Positions 28,550 through 37,192 of a stretch of DNA of 64,000 nucleotides are shown here, in pieces. The translations under genes and the position numbers were made by a program. The notes under the pieces were generated by a model that worked only from the letters and a program-made list of their open reading frames with translations, did no database searches and had not been told where the DNA came from. Source of the stretch: Candidatus Gastranaerophilales bacterium (lineage in GTDB: Bacteria > Cyanobacteriota > Vampirovibrionia > Gastranaerophilales > Gastranaerophilaceae); the NCBI GenBank assembly GCA_944327225.1, contig CALVGZ010000005.1, positions 29,071 through 93,070 of the forward strand, given 5' to 3'. Position 1 is the first letter of the stretch. Every line of letters starts with the position of its first letter.

Positions 28550-29038
28550 TTATTCAGCTGTTTCTTCTTCAAAAACTTCTTTAATTGTTTCGGATGCACT
28601 AACTTCAACATTTAATTGCGCTTTTACTTTTGAAGAAAGTTTTACTGTCATAACAAAATTTCCGATATGGTTAATCGGACTATCCAAAATAATAGCTTTT
28701 TTGTCTATTTCTTTACCTGTTTTTGCCAATAATTCTTCAGCTAATTTCTTTGTTGTTATAGTACCGAATAATTTTCCGGATTCTCCGGCTTTTGCACTTA
28801 ATTTAATTGTTTCAATTTTTTCAATTTCTTCTTTTGTACTTAAGGCTTCTTGATGTAACTTTTCTGCTTTAGCTTTAATTCTTGCTATGTTTCTTTCTCT
28901 TTGAGCTAAAGCTCCGGGTGTTGCAATTTCTGCAAGTGAATTAGGAATTAAATAATTTCTTGCATAGCCGTCTTTAACATTTACAAGATCACCCATTTCT
29001 CCTATATTTTGTACATCTTTTTTTAATATAACCTGCAT
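28550..29038 (-). CDS. rplI: 50S ribosomal protein L9
   Basis: L9 (162 residues) binds 23S rRNA at the base of the L1 stalk. The N-terminal rRNA-binding domain shows MQVILKKDVQNIGEMGDLVNVKDGYARNYLIP, the family signature; a long connecting helix follows and the C-terminal domain carries GKLFGTITTKKLAEEL. The C-terminal tail is acidic. An AAAAGGAGAA site precedes the ATG. It is separated from the min genes by 79 bases and ends in its own terminator. Confidence 0.97.
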   Translation of the reverse strand: MQVILKKDVQNIGEMGDLVNVKDGYARNYLIPNSLAEIATPGALAQRERNIARIKAKAEKLHQEALSTKEEIEKIETIKLSAKAGESGKLFGTITTKKLAEELLAKTGKEIDKKAIILDSPINHIGNFVMTVKLSSKVKAQLNVEVSASETIKEVFEEETAE

Positions 29039-29117
29039 TGGTTTTCTCCTTTTGCTTAATTAATCTTTTGTGATGAGCTAAACTTTATCATATTTAAAAC
29101 ATATTTAAATTTCAAGT

Positions 29118-29660
29118 TTAGTTATTTTGTTTTATTTTTTTATGTTGTTTTTCTTTTTGTGTATTTTCTTTGATTTCATCTTCTGTTGGAATTGTATTCT
29201 CGTCAGTATTTTCAATTTCTTCTTCATTTTCTTGAGATTTCTCTTTAGCTGTATCGGTCATTTGATCCGCAAGCTCTTGAGCCTTTTCTTTTACAAGTTC
29301 TTTTAATTCTCCGACTATTTCTTCTGTTTTTTCAATTTTTGCTTTTTCCTGAATTGATAGGGCTTCATCAATTTCTTCATCTGTTTTTGGTCTTAAAACG
29401 GGAATGCTTAAATTTAAAACAGTAGCATTTTCTGTTGCATCTATACTTAAATCAAAAGAATCAACATCGATTTCCAAGTATTTTGAAATACTGTCTATCA
29501 TATCGTCTTTTAACATTTGCATGGCACGTTCTGAAAAACCAACTCTATCTTGCATAAGCACAGTTCTTAATCTGTTTTTTGCAACAAGCTTTGTATCATC
29601 GTTTTGGGTAGTAAAAAAACTCAAAACCTTATCGTATAAATCCGAAAAAATATCTTTCAT
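29118..29660 (-). CDS. minE: Cell division topological factor MinE with long C-terminal extension
   Basis: MinE drives MinD oscillation and removes MinC-MinD from mid-cell. The conserved part is AKNRLRTVLMQDR with FSERAMQMLKDDMIDSISKY and ATVLNLSIPVLR (about residues 25-93). About 87 further residues, very rich in Glu, Lys and Asn, form a charged, coiled-coil or disordered tail; E. coli MinE is only about 88 residues in total. The ATG at 29660 has AGGG upstream and starts two bases after minD; an upstream TTG lies inside minD. The role of the tail is unknown. Confidence 0.9.
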   Translation of the reverse strand: MKDIFSDLYDKVLSFFTTQNDDTKLVAKNRLRTVLMQDRVGFSERAMQMLKDDMIDSISKYLEIDVDSFDLSIDATENATVLNLSIPVLRPKTDEEIDEALSIQEKAKIEKTEEIVGELKELVKEKAQELADQMTDTAKEKSQENEEEIENTDENTIPTEDEIKENTQKEKQHKKIKQNN

Positions 29661-29661
29661 T

Positions 29662-30471
29662 TTAGCCCTGCACTTTCTTTGCAAAGAATTTCCTTATTTT
29701 ATCAATAAATGTCGTAGGTTCGTCAATATCTAATAAAGGTACGTCTTCACCCATAATTCTTCTGGCAACATTTAAGTATGCTTGCCCCGCTAAGGATTTT
29801 TCATCATTTACAACAGGTTCACCTTTGTTAGTTGAGGTTATAATATTTGTGTCTTCCGGAATGACACCTATTAAGTCGCAAGATAAAATTTCAACTACAT
29901 CATCAACACCCATCATATCGTTTGATTTAATTAGTTTGGGCCTTACTCGATTTACTAAAAGTCTGTATTTTTCAACTCCTTCTTTAGATTCTAAAAGACC
30001 AATTATTCTATCTGCATCTCTAATTGCACTCATTTCGGGGGTTGTTACAACTATTGCTTCATTGGCTCCGGCTACAGCATTTTGAAAACCCTGTTCTATT
30101 CCTGCAGGACAATCAACAAGTACATAGTCATAGTCTTTTTTTAACTGTTCGCATATATTTTTTAATTGTTCAGCATCGATTGCTGATTTGTCACGAGTCT
30201 GAGCGGCCGCCAGAAGACATAAGTTTGGATTTTTTTTGTCTTTTACAAGGGCTTGTTTTAGCTTACAGCGTTCTTCCACAACATCAACTATTGTATATAC
30301 TATTCTGTTTTCTAATCCTAATAATAAATCTAAATTTCTCAAACCTATATCCGTATCAATTAATACAACCTTATTTCCCATATGGGCTAAAGCTGTGCCG
30401 ATATTAGCAGAAGTTGTGGTTTTTCCTACACCGCCTTTTCCGGACGTAATTACAATAACAGAACCAGCCAT
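29662..30471 (-). CDS. minD: Septum site-determining ATPase MinD
   Basis: MinD (269 residues) is the membrane-bound ParA-type ATPase that carries MinC. The deviant Walker A GKGGVGKTT is at 11-19, followed by DTDIGLRNLDLLLG and the Walker B VLVDCPAGIEQGF. The C terminus TFIDKIRKFFAKK is the amphipathic membrane-targeting helix. It is placed between minC and minE with gaps of 12 bases and 1 base, a single operon. All motifs are intact. Confidence 0.97.
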   Translation of the reverse strand: MAGSVIVITSGKGGVGKTTTSANIGTALAHMGNKVVLIDTDIGLRNLDLLLGLENRIVYTIVDVVEERCKLKQALVKDKKNPNLCLLAAAQTRDKSAIDAEQLKNICEQLKKDYDYVLVDCPAGIEQGFQNAVAGANEAIVVTTPEMSAIRDADRIIGLLESKEGVEKYRLLVNRVRPKLIKSNDMMGVDDVVEILSCDLIGVIPEDTNIITSTNKGEPVVNDEKSLAGQAYLNVARRIMGEDVPLLDIDEPTTFIDKIRKFFAKKVQG

Positions 30472-30483
30472 TTATTTGCTCCT

Positions 30484-31599
30484 TTAATTTTGATTAATCT
30501 TAAACAACATAATTTCATTATCCACAACACGTGCTTCTTCGGGTGTGAATATGGATGATCTTATAATATATGGTATATTTGTACCATCCGGACGTCTTGA
30601 ATAACAATTTGCAATTCTTAATTGAACAGCATTCATTTTTAGGGCACGAACCTTGGCATTTTTATTTCCTTTGTATCCGGCATGGGCAATTCCAGATAGA
30701 ACTCCCCACACTGTAATGTCACCAATAGCCCTAATCTCACTTCCCGGGTGGCAATCACCGATAATCACAACATTTCCGTCAGATTCAAGGATTTGTCCTG
30801 AACGCAATGTTTGATTTATATATGTGGTGTTTTTAGAATCCGAAATAACAGGGTCAGTTGTAGGCGTTTCATAGAAGTCAATTTCTTCCCAATCATCGGA
30901 ATCTATTTCATTTTCGTCATATGCTTTTTTATATACGCCAATTGAGTTTTTCTCAACATTTGTATAATCTTCTATTTCTTCTAATGCAACAGATGTTTTG
31001 TTTGTTAAATCTGTTTTTAAGTTGTTTATTCCAGAAAATTCATCTATTGTATTTATTACTTCTTCTGGTTTTTTATATTGAGATATGACTTGTTGTTCTA
31101 TTTTATTAAAATCTTCTTTTGGATTAATTCCTGCATTTTTTAAATCCGCACTTATATTTATTTCGTCCTGCTGTTTTTTAATTGCATCTAAATCAGCTTC
31201 AAAATGCAGTCCGTTAACATCTTTTAATGCAATTATATCATTGTTTTCACCAGTCGGGTTCATTGCAAATTTTTCAAACCCGGAATTATCAGATTGAATA
31301 AATGATTTATCTTCTACTCTTTTTTCAATAGGTTTTTGAACAAGTATATTCATATTTTCAGCTACAGATGCAGTTTCAGGATTTATTGTTTCAATAGTAT
31401 CTAATAAACATCCGTAACTCGTGATTAATGATTGAATGCTGAGCATTTGTGATTGATTTAAATTGCCGTCGTTTAATTTTAAAACTATTTTTTTCCCTGA
31501 ATGATTTAATGTTTCAAGAGCCAAAGAAAGGCTATTTATAATTTCACCGGTTGATGAGCAAGACGACATGTCTACTACAAAATATTCGTTATCGTACAT
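30484..31599 (-). CDS. minC: Septum site-determining protein MinC with long linker
   Basis: MinC inhibits FtsZ polymers away from mid-cell. The C-terminal ~110 residues (TLRSGQILESDGNVVIIGD, GSEIRAIGDITVWGVLSGIAHAG, MNAVQLRIA) are the MinD-binding beta-helix domain. The N-terminal ~100 residues fit the MinC_N FtsZ-binding fold. An acidic linker of roughly 140 residues joins them, making the protein 371 residues against about 230 in E. coli. No clear ribosome binding site is seen near the ATG. It is the first gene of the min operon. Confidence 0.88.
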   Translation of the reverse strand: MYDNEYFVVDMSSCSSTGEIINSLSLALETLNHSGKKIVLKLNDGNLNQSQMLSIQSLITSYGCLLDTIETINPETASVAENMNILVQKPIEKRVEDKSFIQSDNSGFEKFAMNPTGENNDIIALKDVNGLHFEADLDAIKKQQDEINISADLKNAGINPKEDFNKIEQQVISQYKKPEEVINTIDEFSGINNLKTDLTNKTSVALEEIEDYTNVEKNSIGVYKKAYDENEIDSDDWEEIDFYETPTTDPVISDSKNTTYINQTLRSGQILESDGNVVIIGDCHPGSEIRAIGDITVWGVLSGIAHAGYKGNKNAKVRALKMNAVQLRIANCYSRRPDGTNIPYIIRSSIFTPEEARVVDNEIMLFKINQN

Positions 31600-31739
31600 A
31601 TAGTTTTAGTTACCTTAAAATTAATCTAATACTTATATTTAAGACTACATTAAAAAATATATAACTACAATTAAATATAAAGGAATGTAAAATAATTTTA
31701 GAACAATTTAGTTTGTTTACGTGTTTTAATGAATTGTAA

Positions 31740-32519
31740 ATGTTATATGTGGATAAAAAACAAGAAAAAATATATAAAAATTTTGAATTTCCAACTAAGC
31801 AAGCACTTAATGCTATAAAACAGGAATTCGAAGTAAAAAAAGCAAGCAATGTCGGAGGTTTGATTGGTGTATGCATTGGATTTTTGGCATCTGTTGCACT
31901 TGCAAAAAAGGGACAGCCAATAAAAGATATTTTTATAAAAGAAAATAAAAAAGAAACTTTTAAGAATATCTTAAAATATACAAAATTGGATTATGCAGGA
32001 CTAAAAGGCTATACATATATGCTTTTTCAGGCTATAGGTGCAAGCATCGGAAGTTATATTGCTGGGTCTTTATATGATAAAAATTCAGATAACAGAATCG
32101 AAAAATTCAAGGAAGCTATTTTTACTGTAAATAATGTTGCTATTCCTACTGCAATTGTGAAAATCATTGAGCATATTATACAAAATCTTGGAAAAACAAC
32201 TAATAAGACTGCTTTACAAACAATTTCAAAAAGTAAAATATTAAAGAACGTTGTTATATTTGCAGGTCTAATTTCCGGGATGATTGTAAGCACAAGTGTA
32301 TCAAATACAATTAATTCAAAAATTATAGATAAAGATAACAAGAAAAAGAAAAAAATAAGACCTGTTGATTTTCTGGTACATATAGATGATATTATACCAA
32401 TATTAATATCGTCTAAAGATAGTGTATTTAGGAAAATTTCATTGGATAGAATAATGCCTTTGTTGTATTATATTTCGGGTTCAAAAGTCGGGAAATGTAA
32501 TTATTATACCCATGAATAA
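31740..32519 (+). CDS. Uncharacterised membrane protein
   Basis: A 259-residue protein that I do not recognise. It has hydrophobic stretches suggesting membrane segments at about 37-55 (VGGLIGVCIGFLASVALA), 95-112 (FQAIGASIGSYIAGSLY), 130-150 and 172-192 (NVVIFAGLISGMIVSTSV), separated by Lys-rich loops including KKKKK at about 201-205. No ribosome binding site is evident; the start is the first ATG. It is divergent from minC across 140 bases, and its product could be a small inner-membrane or holin-like protein, but nothing supports a specific role. Confidence 0.6.
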   Translation: MLYVDKKQEKIYKNFEFPTKQALNAIKQEFEVKKASNVGGLIGVCIGFLASVALAKKGQPIKDIFIKENKKETFKNILKYTKLDYAGLKGYTYMLFQAIGASIGSYIAGSLYDKNSDNRIEKFKEAIFTVNNVAIPTAIVKIIEHIIQNLGKTTNKTALQTISKSKILKNVVIFAGLISGMIVSTSVSNTINSKIIDKDNKKKKKIRPVDFLVHIDDIIPILISSKDSVFRKISLDRIMPLLYYISGSKVGKCNYYTHE

Positions 32520-32864
32520 ATAAAAAAAAGGGGGCCTATAGCCCCAAACTGTCTGGAATTAAGAATAGCTGGAAGTATGAAAAAGATTAATTATATAATC
32601 AAATATTTATAAATTAAAAACAATTATACACATGGGTAATTTTTAAGTATAAATTAAAGTTTGCTTTAAGAATTAATTAAGTGTAATTTTAACAGTTATT
32701 CAATAATTTTTTTATCATTTGTCTAAAACCAAGATATAGATTGAAAAAATATTTTTTTCAATAGGGGTTGACAAATATAATTTTTGGATGCATAATAGAA
32801 GCATAAAGATAAAGTGTTAATGAAACACTAAAAACTAAACTAAACAAGAGGTGAGAAAACCAAA
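32520..32864. other. Intergenic region of 345 bases with hairpins and a promoter
   Basis: It holds a GGGGC/GCCCC hairpin (32531-32545) beside a run of eight A, an AT-only 10-bp inverted repeat (32740-32749 with 32753-32762) directly upstream of a near-consensus promoter (32768-32796), and a leader with an AGAGGTGAG ribosome site. No convincing ORF or structural RNA gene is visible in the AT-rich middle. Confidence 0.6.
32768..32796 (+). promoter_or_regulatory. Near-consensus sigma-70 promoter
   Basis: A perfect TTGACA (32768-32773), a 17-base spacer and CATAAT (32791-32796). It is the best promoter in the window and drives the 85-residue protein gene with a leader of about 60 bases. The AT-only inverted repeat just upstream could act as an UP element. 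Confidence 0.75.
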
Positions 32865-33122
32865 ATGTTAATGATAACTCCAGTAAAGAATGTACAAAAT
32901 ACAATTAATAAGAATATAAGTTTTAAAGCAGGTGTAAGAACTAATTATGGTGCGGATGTTATAAATAACACTGCAGATATTAAGCACGAAGGAAGCTTTT
33001 TAACTGATTTTTTGGGTACTATTAAACAATCTCCGCTTTTTTATGACACATTTATTCAAAGACAAAAAAGTATTGAGAAAAACTTAGAAGCCCAAACAAA
33101 TAAAATTAACGCTATTGCGTAA
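32865..33122 (+). CDS. Small uncharacterised protein with ISFKAG motif
   Basis: An 85-residue soluble protein with no signal peptide or membrane segment. The N-terminal NKNISFKAGVRTNYG is a motif I recall near the start of many proteins in gut Melainabacteria; the rest is polar and helical (LFYDTFIQRQKSIEKNLEAQ). Expression looks high: a near-consensus promoter, an AGAGGTGAG ribosome site nine bases before the ATG, and a strong terminator. A second ATG lies at 32871. Function unknown; a short structural or regulatory protein is possible. Confidence 0.6.
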   Translation: MLMITPVKNVQNTINKNISFKAGVRTNYGADVINNTADIKHEGSFLTDFLGTIKQSPLFYDTFIQRQKSIEKNLEAQTNKINAIA

Positions 33123-33177
33123 ACAAGCATTATCAACACCTAACAACACAATCTCGAAGCATAAACAACAAACAATG

Positions 33178-33204
33178 GCCTTATCAATTGATAAGGCTTT
33201 TTAA
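33178..33204 (+). terminator. Intrinsic terminator after the 85-residue protein gene
   Basis: A perfect 20-base palindrome (33178-33197; 8-bp GCCTTATC stem, AATT loop) is followed by TTTTT and further T-rich sequence, a textbook rho-independent terminator. Confidence 0.85.
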
Positions 33205-33313
33205 TTTATTATTAAATTTTGTAAATATTTTTTAAAAAATTATAAAGTATTGCACCTATTATGTCGTTAACGAATTTGAACAATAGTTTTATTTCTGAAA
33301 GGGACAATGGAAT

Positions 33314-36175
33314 ATGGGTAACGACTTATCATCTTCTAACAATGAATTATTAAAGAAATTAAGTTCAACTGTCATGAATGATTCTTGGCTTAAAAATATG
33401 TATGGAGTAAATAAAGCTGATCAGCAAAATGAGCTTAAGAAAATTTTTACTGTTGTTGCGACAAATGACATATCTGAAAGTGAAAGAAAAGCTCTTTTAT
33501 CTAGAAAAGAGGTCTTACAAGATAAAGTTGAAAGACTGGAAGCAAAAATGGCGGTTCTTGAAGAAGAATTGGCAAAAAACCAAGCTGAAATTGCTCGTAA
33601 GGCTGATGAAATAACAAATTTGATCTCATCAGTTGAAGATAAGTCAGATGCCTTAGAGGAACAACAAAAAAGAAATGTTAAAAATGCCGTAGAAGACGTA
33701 TTTTATGAGTATAAAAAGGGAATAATTGGTAAAGATGCAGTTTCGGGTGAAATTAAAAAAAGGGTAAAGAATAATTCCTATAAAGACAGAGAATCTGCTG
33801 CAATTGAAAAATTGTTGGATAAATTGGATTCTAAAGAGGCTGAAGTTGATGGACTTGTGAATGATGCCACAAAGTGGATAGACCAAAGAAATCTTTTGGA
33901 ATCTCAGTATGGTGTCACAAAATCAACTTATGATTTGATTAACGGAAATTTAGCAAAAATAGGAAATACTGAGACTAATTATACAAATTCGGATTTTGAC
34001 AAGTTAATTCCTGTATATTCTCTTGAAAAAACAGATATAGTGAGTGATTTCTTTGAAAATCCTGCTATGAATGTTGAATCAGGAAATAATAAAAATTATA
34101 TTGATGGAACTGATGTTCCTGGACTTGACAGTATAAATGAAAAATATGGTCAATATTTTTCAACAAAGGCAACATCCGGAGTAGACTCAAACAGTATTAA
34201 GAATGAAGCGGTTGTAAATTTGGGTAAAGCAATAGATAATGGTTTGCTTGAAGAACTTAACAGTGCAGGAATATATGGAAAAGAATTAACTGATTTTTTG
34301 GTTAATAATTTTTCGGGTACAAATATAAAATATTCTGACAAAGGAACTTTAAATATTCCGATTGGACATGGTACTGAAGCACAAAAAATATTTAGTAAAT
34401 TAACTGATTTTATTAAAAATAATAAATTGAGCGATGATTCTTCTAAATGGTTAAAAGATAATTTTAAGGGTGCATTGAATACTTGGGATGAAGATGCTGG
34501 AAATACAATTGATTCTAATAAACAGATAGCAGCCTTGGCGGATAATTATGCAACTATTTTAGATAAAATGGGTTCTCAGGAGCCAAAATTTACTTTTAAA
34601 GAAGCAATGTATGCTTTATTTAATTCTGATACCGGCTTATTTAAAAATAGTGGTGTTGTTTATGATCCTGAATTACAAGGTGAAAATCCGAATTACTTTA
34701 TAGAATACGCAGGAGATGATGAAACTGCGGAAATGTATAAAAATTTAGCAACGAAAATATACGACATTTGGGGTGTAAAGCCGTCAAGAGGTGCAGATGT
34801 TGAAAATTATGACGAAGAAACCGCAAGTGATCCTGATGCTGATAAAGATATACCAAAAGTAAATAAAACAGATCCTATAACATTCAAGACAGAAAATGGT
34901 ACAGAATATGCTTTTATAATAGACAGAAATAATGACGGAGCATTTAGCGGCAGTGAAGATTTTGTTGGTGGTGCTCAAGGTACAAGTTGGCTAGATGATT
35001 TAAAATCATTAGATACTGATAATGACGGTAAATTGTCAGGTGATGAATTAGAATCTTTAAAATTATTGGGTTCTACATATACCGATAATAAGACAACGAA
35101 GTATACGGGAGGCAAATTCCTGAGCGAACAAACAACTAATATTCAATATGATTTAACAAATGCAAAAGCAATGGGTATAGATGAGATAAATCTTGAAGGG
35201 TTGGATAATCAAGTAAACCAATCTAAAAATATTACGGATATAAACGGATCGGAATTATTTAATGATAGTTTTAAATTTACATTAAATGGTGAAGAAATAA
35301 CCGCAACAAGGAAAGATGATACTGATTATTTTATGAATGCGGTATATAAAGATGCTTATAATAAAAACTTTAATTTAGGAATGAGTGAAAGTGAAGTTCA
35401 ATCTGTAATGGATAAAGACTATGGCGAATTTGATAAATTTAATGCTTCTTATGCGGATGTATTCACTGATGTAAGCATTCTTGCGAATGCCGGTCAGGCG
35501 GCTCAGGAAACAAGAGCAATGTACAATGAAACAATGGACAGAATAAACGGTGATGAAAATGCTCAGTTGTTAAGAGCAAGTAACAAAGCTGCTGCTTTAA
35601 CAAATATTCATGATTGGACAAATATGCAGGCAGAAGTAGCTCAAATTGCAATTAATGAAGGAATAGTAGTTGATATGGAGCAAGCAAAAGGCATATATGT
35701 GCTTGATGGAAGTTTGTCTGCTCAAGGAATTGTGGATAAATATAAAGAGATGATAGCTAATGAAAATTCTCTTGAAAATCAAAAAGCAACACAAAAAGAA
35801 GCTTGGAGTGCAATAGTATTATGTGTTCAAAATGGAGTTGTTCCTAATGCGGATAAAATTCTAGAATTGCTTTCAAGTGGTGAGGCAAAAACTGCACAAG
35901 AGGTTGTTGATATATTAAAGCAAGCTCAAGATGAAGCTGATGTTACGATAAATGTTAATGATTTAGGTTTTGATAGCGAACGCGAAGAAGAAATCTACAA
36001 CGCATTTAACGAAGTGTTTAATGCGGCGGGTCTAAACGATAAAGTAGTAGATGCTTTAGCAGAGCTTTGTGTAGAACAACAAAATGACAGAAGCTTTATG
36101 AATAATCAAAGTGCAGAAGACCTCGCTAATTTAATGTTGAAAAGATACCAAGCGGAAGATGACATCCAAGAATAA
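33314..36175 (+). CDS. Large uncharacterised protein with coiled coil and EF-hand pair
   Basis: A 953-residue acidic protein with no signal peptide. Residues about 55-115 are a strong coiled coil (ERKALLSRKEVLQDKVERLE region). Two calcium-loop sequences, DRNNDGAFSGSEDF (537-550) and DTDNDGKLSGDE (567-578), are 30 residues apart like an EF-hand or dockerin pair. The remaining sequence is polar, rich in Asn, Asp, Glu and Lys, with helical segments at the C terminus. It has its own terminator, and AAAGGG lies upstream of the ATG at 33314 (an ATG at 33307 runs straight into a stop). A filament, surface or secreted protein is possible; no family is recognised. Confidence 0.65.
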   Translation: MGNDLSSSNNELLKKLSSTVMNDSWLKNMYGVNKADQQNELKKIFTVVATNDISESERKALLSRKEVLQDKVERLEAKMAVLEEELAKNQAEIARKADEITNLISSVEDKSDALEEQQKRNVKNAVEDVFYEYKKGIIGKDAVSGEIKKRVKNNSYKDRESAAIEKLLDKLDSKEAEVDGLVNDATKWIDQRNLLESQYGVTKSTYDLINGNLAKIGNTETNYTNSDFDKLIPVYSLEKTDIVSDFFENPAMNVESGNNKNYIDGTDVPGLDSINEKYGQYFSTKATSGVDSNSIKNEAVVNLGKAIDNGLLEELNSAGIYGKELTDFLVNNFSGTNIKYSDKGTLNIPIGHGTEAQKIFSKLTDFIKNNKLSDDSSKWLKDNFKGALNTWDEDAGNTIDSNKQIAALADNYATILDKMGSQEPKFTFKEAMYALFNSDTGLFKNSGVVYDPELQGENPNYFIEYAGDDETAEMYKNLATKIYDIWGVKPSRGADVENYDEETASDPDADKDIPKVNKTDPITFKTENGTEYAFIIDRNNDGAFSGSEDFVGGAQGTSWLDDLKSLDTDNDGKLSGDELESLKLLGSTYTDNKTTKYTGGKFLSEQTTNIQYDLTNAKAMGIDEINLEGLDNQVNQSKNITDINGSELFNDSFKFTLNGEEITATRKDDTDYFMNAVYKDAYNKNFNLGMSESEVQSVMDKDYGEFDKFNASYADVFTDVSILANAGQAAQETRAMYNETMDRINGDENAQLLRASNKAAALTNIHDWTNMQAEVAQIAINEGIVVDMEQAKGIYVLDGSLSAQGIVDKYKEMIANENSLENQKATQKEAWSAIVLCVQNGVVPNADKILELLSSGEAKTAQEVVDILKQAQDEADVTINVNDLGFDSEREEEIYNAFNEVFNAAGLNDKVVDALAELCVEQQNDRSFMNNQSAEDLANLMLKRYQAEDDIQE

Positions 36176-36194
36176 ATATTGCAAAACACCAGTG

Positions 36195-36230
36195 CCTGCA
36201 ACATTATTTGTTGCAGGTTTTTAATTTTTT
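36195..36230 (+). terminator. Terminator after the EF-hand protein gene, inside the bioB 3' end
   Basis: An 8-bp stem (CCTGCAAC, 36195-36202, with 36210-36217; seven-base loop) is followed by TTTTTAATTTTTT. It lies 19 bases after the stop and overlaps the last codons of the convergent bioB gene, so bioB's C-terminal KTCNK is encoded by the hairpin. Confidence 0.8.
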
Positions 36231-37136
36231 ATTGGCTTCAAGAACTTTTTTCTTGTCTTCATCGACGCTAAAACCGGTTGTAGTCAAGTAATTTCCTACA
36301 ATTGCACTATCAACTGCGTTTTCTATTGCAATAAGTATATTTTTTTCGGATAATCTTGCTTTTTTTCCGCCTGCTAATCTGATGCTTGATTTTGGATTTG
36401 CAATTTTAAAAACAGCCAATGTTCTTAAAATATTTTCTTCGTTAATTTTATCAAAATAGTTTTCAAAAGGAGTTCCTTTTATGGGGGTTAAAATATTTAC
36501 AGGGATACTATCGGGAGCTATTTCAGATAATTCTATTGCCATTTCAATTCTTTGTTCAACAGTTTCTCCCATTCCGATGATAACTCCGCAGCAAAGTTCA
36601 ATACCTGCTTTTTTAACGTACTTACAAGTATTAATTCTATCTTCGTATGTGTGAGTTGTGCAAATTTTATCGTGATAACTTTTGCATGTATTTATATTAT
36701 GATGAAAGCGGTTTAAACCGGCTTTTTTAAGCTCAAAAGCTTGTTTTTCGTTTAAAATTCCAATACTTGCACAACTTTTTAAACCCAGATTATTAATTTC
36801 TTTTATCATTTTTAAAAGTTCATTAAAGTCTTTTGCTTCGTTTGGAGTTTTGCCTGATGTTACTATTGCAAAATTAGTCGCTCCGTTGGCTTTAGATTCC
36901 TTTGCAGCTTTAATAACTTCATCAATACTAACTAAAGGATGAGTATATATATCAGTGTTGTATCTTGTCGATTGAGCACAGTATTTACAATCCTGTGAGC
37001 ATTTCCCTGTGCGGGCAGAAATCAAAGAACAAAATTCAAATTCGTTAAATGTATACCTTTTTGAAATGCTTAAAAGTTTATTTAAGGGCAAATTATATAA
37101 TCTTAAAAGTTCCTCTTTATTTAGTTTTTCTGTCAT
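36204..37136 (-). CDS. bioB: Biotin synthase BioB
   Basis: BioB is the radical-SAM enzyme that inserts sulfur into dethiobiotin. The 310-residue protein carries the SAM cluster motif CSQDCKYC (Cys46, 50, 53), preceded by FCSLISARTG, and NHNINT-like text as HHNINTC. The further cluster ligands expected from the family (for example in CCGVIIGMGE) are present. The ATG at 37136 is preferred because GAGGAAAAG is upstream; an ATG at 37154 has AAGG touching it. It converges on the EF-hand protein gene and diverges from bioD. Confidence 0.95.
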   Translation of the reverse strand: MTEKLNKEELLRLYNLPLNKLLSISKRYTFNEFEFCSLISARTGKCSQDCKYCAQSTRYNTDIYTHPLVSIDEVIKAAKESKANGATNFAIVTSGKTPNEAKDFNELLKMIKEINNLGLKSCASIGILNEKQAFELKKAGLNRFHHNINTCKSYHDKICTTHTYEDRINTCKYVKKAGIELCCGVIIGMGETVEQRIEMAIELSEIAPDSIPVNILTPIKGTPFENYFDKINEENILRTLAVFKIANPKSSIRLAGGKKARLSEKNILIAIENAVDSAIVGNYLTTTGFSVDEDKKKVLEANKKLKTCNK

Positions 37137-37192
37137 TTTGATTCTTTTCCTCATCCTTGTTTTATAATTGTACTATAAAGAAAGGTTTAAAT

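Noticed and set aside
37150..37192. BirA-type operator between bioB and bioD
   Set aside because: No clear TTGTAAACC/GGTTTACAA-type dyad is present; the gap holds several AT-rich -10-like hexamers only.
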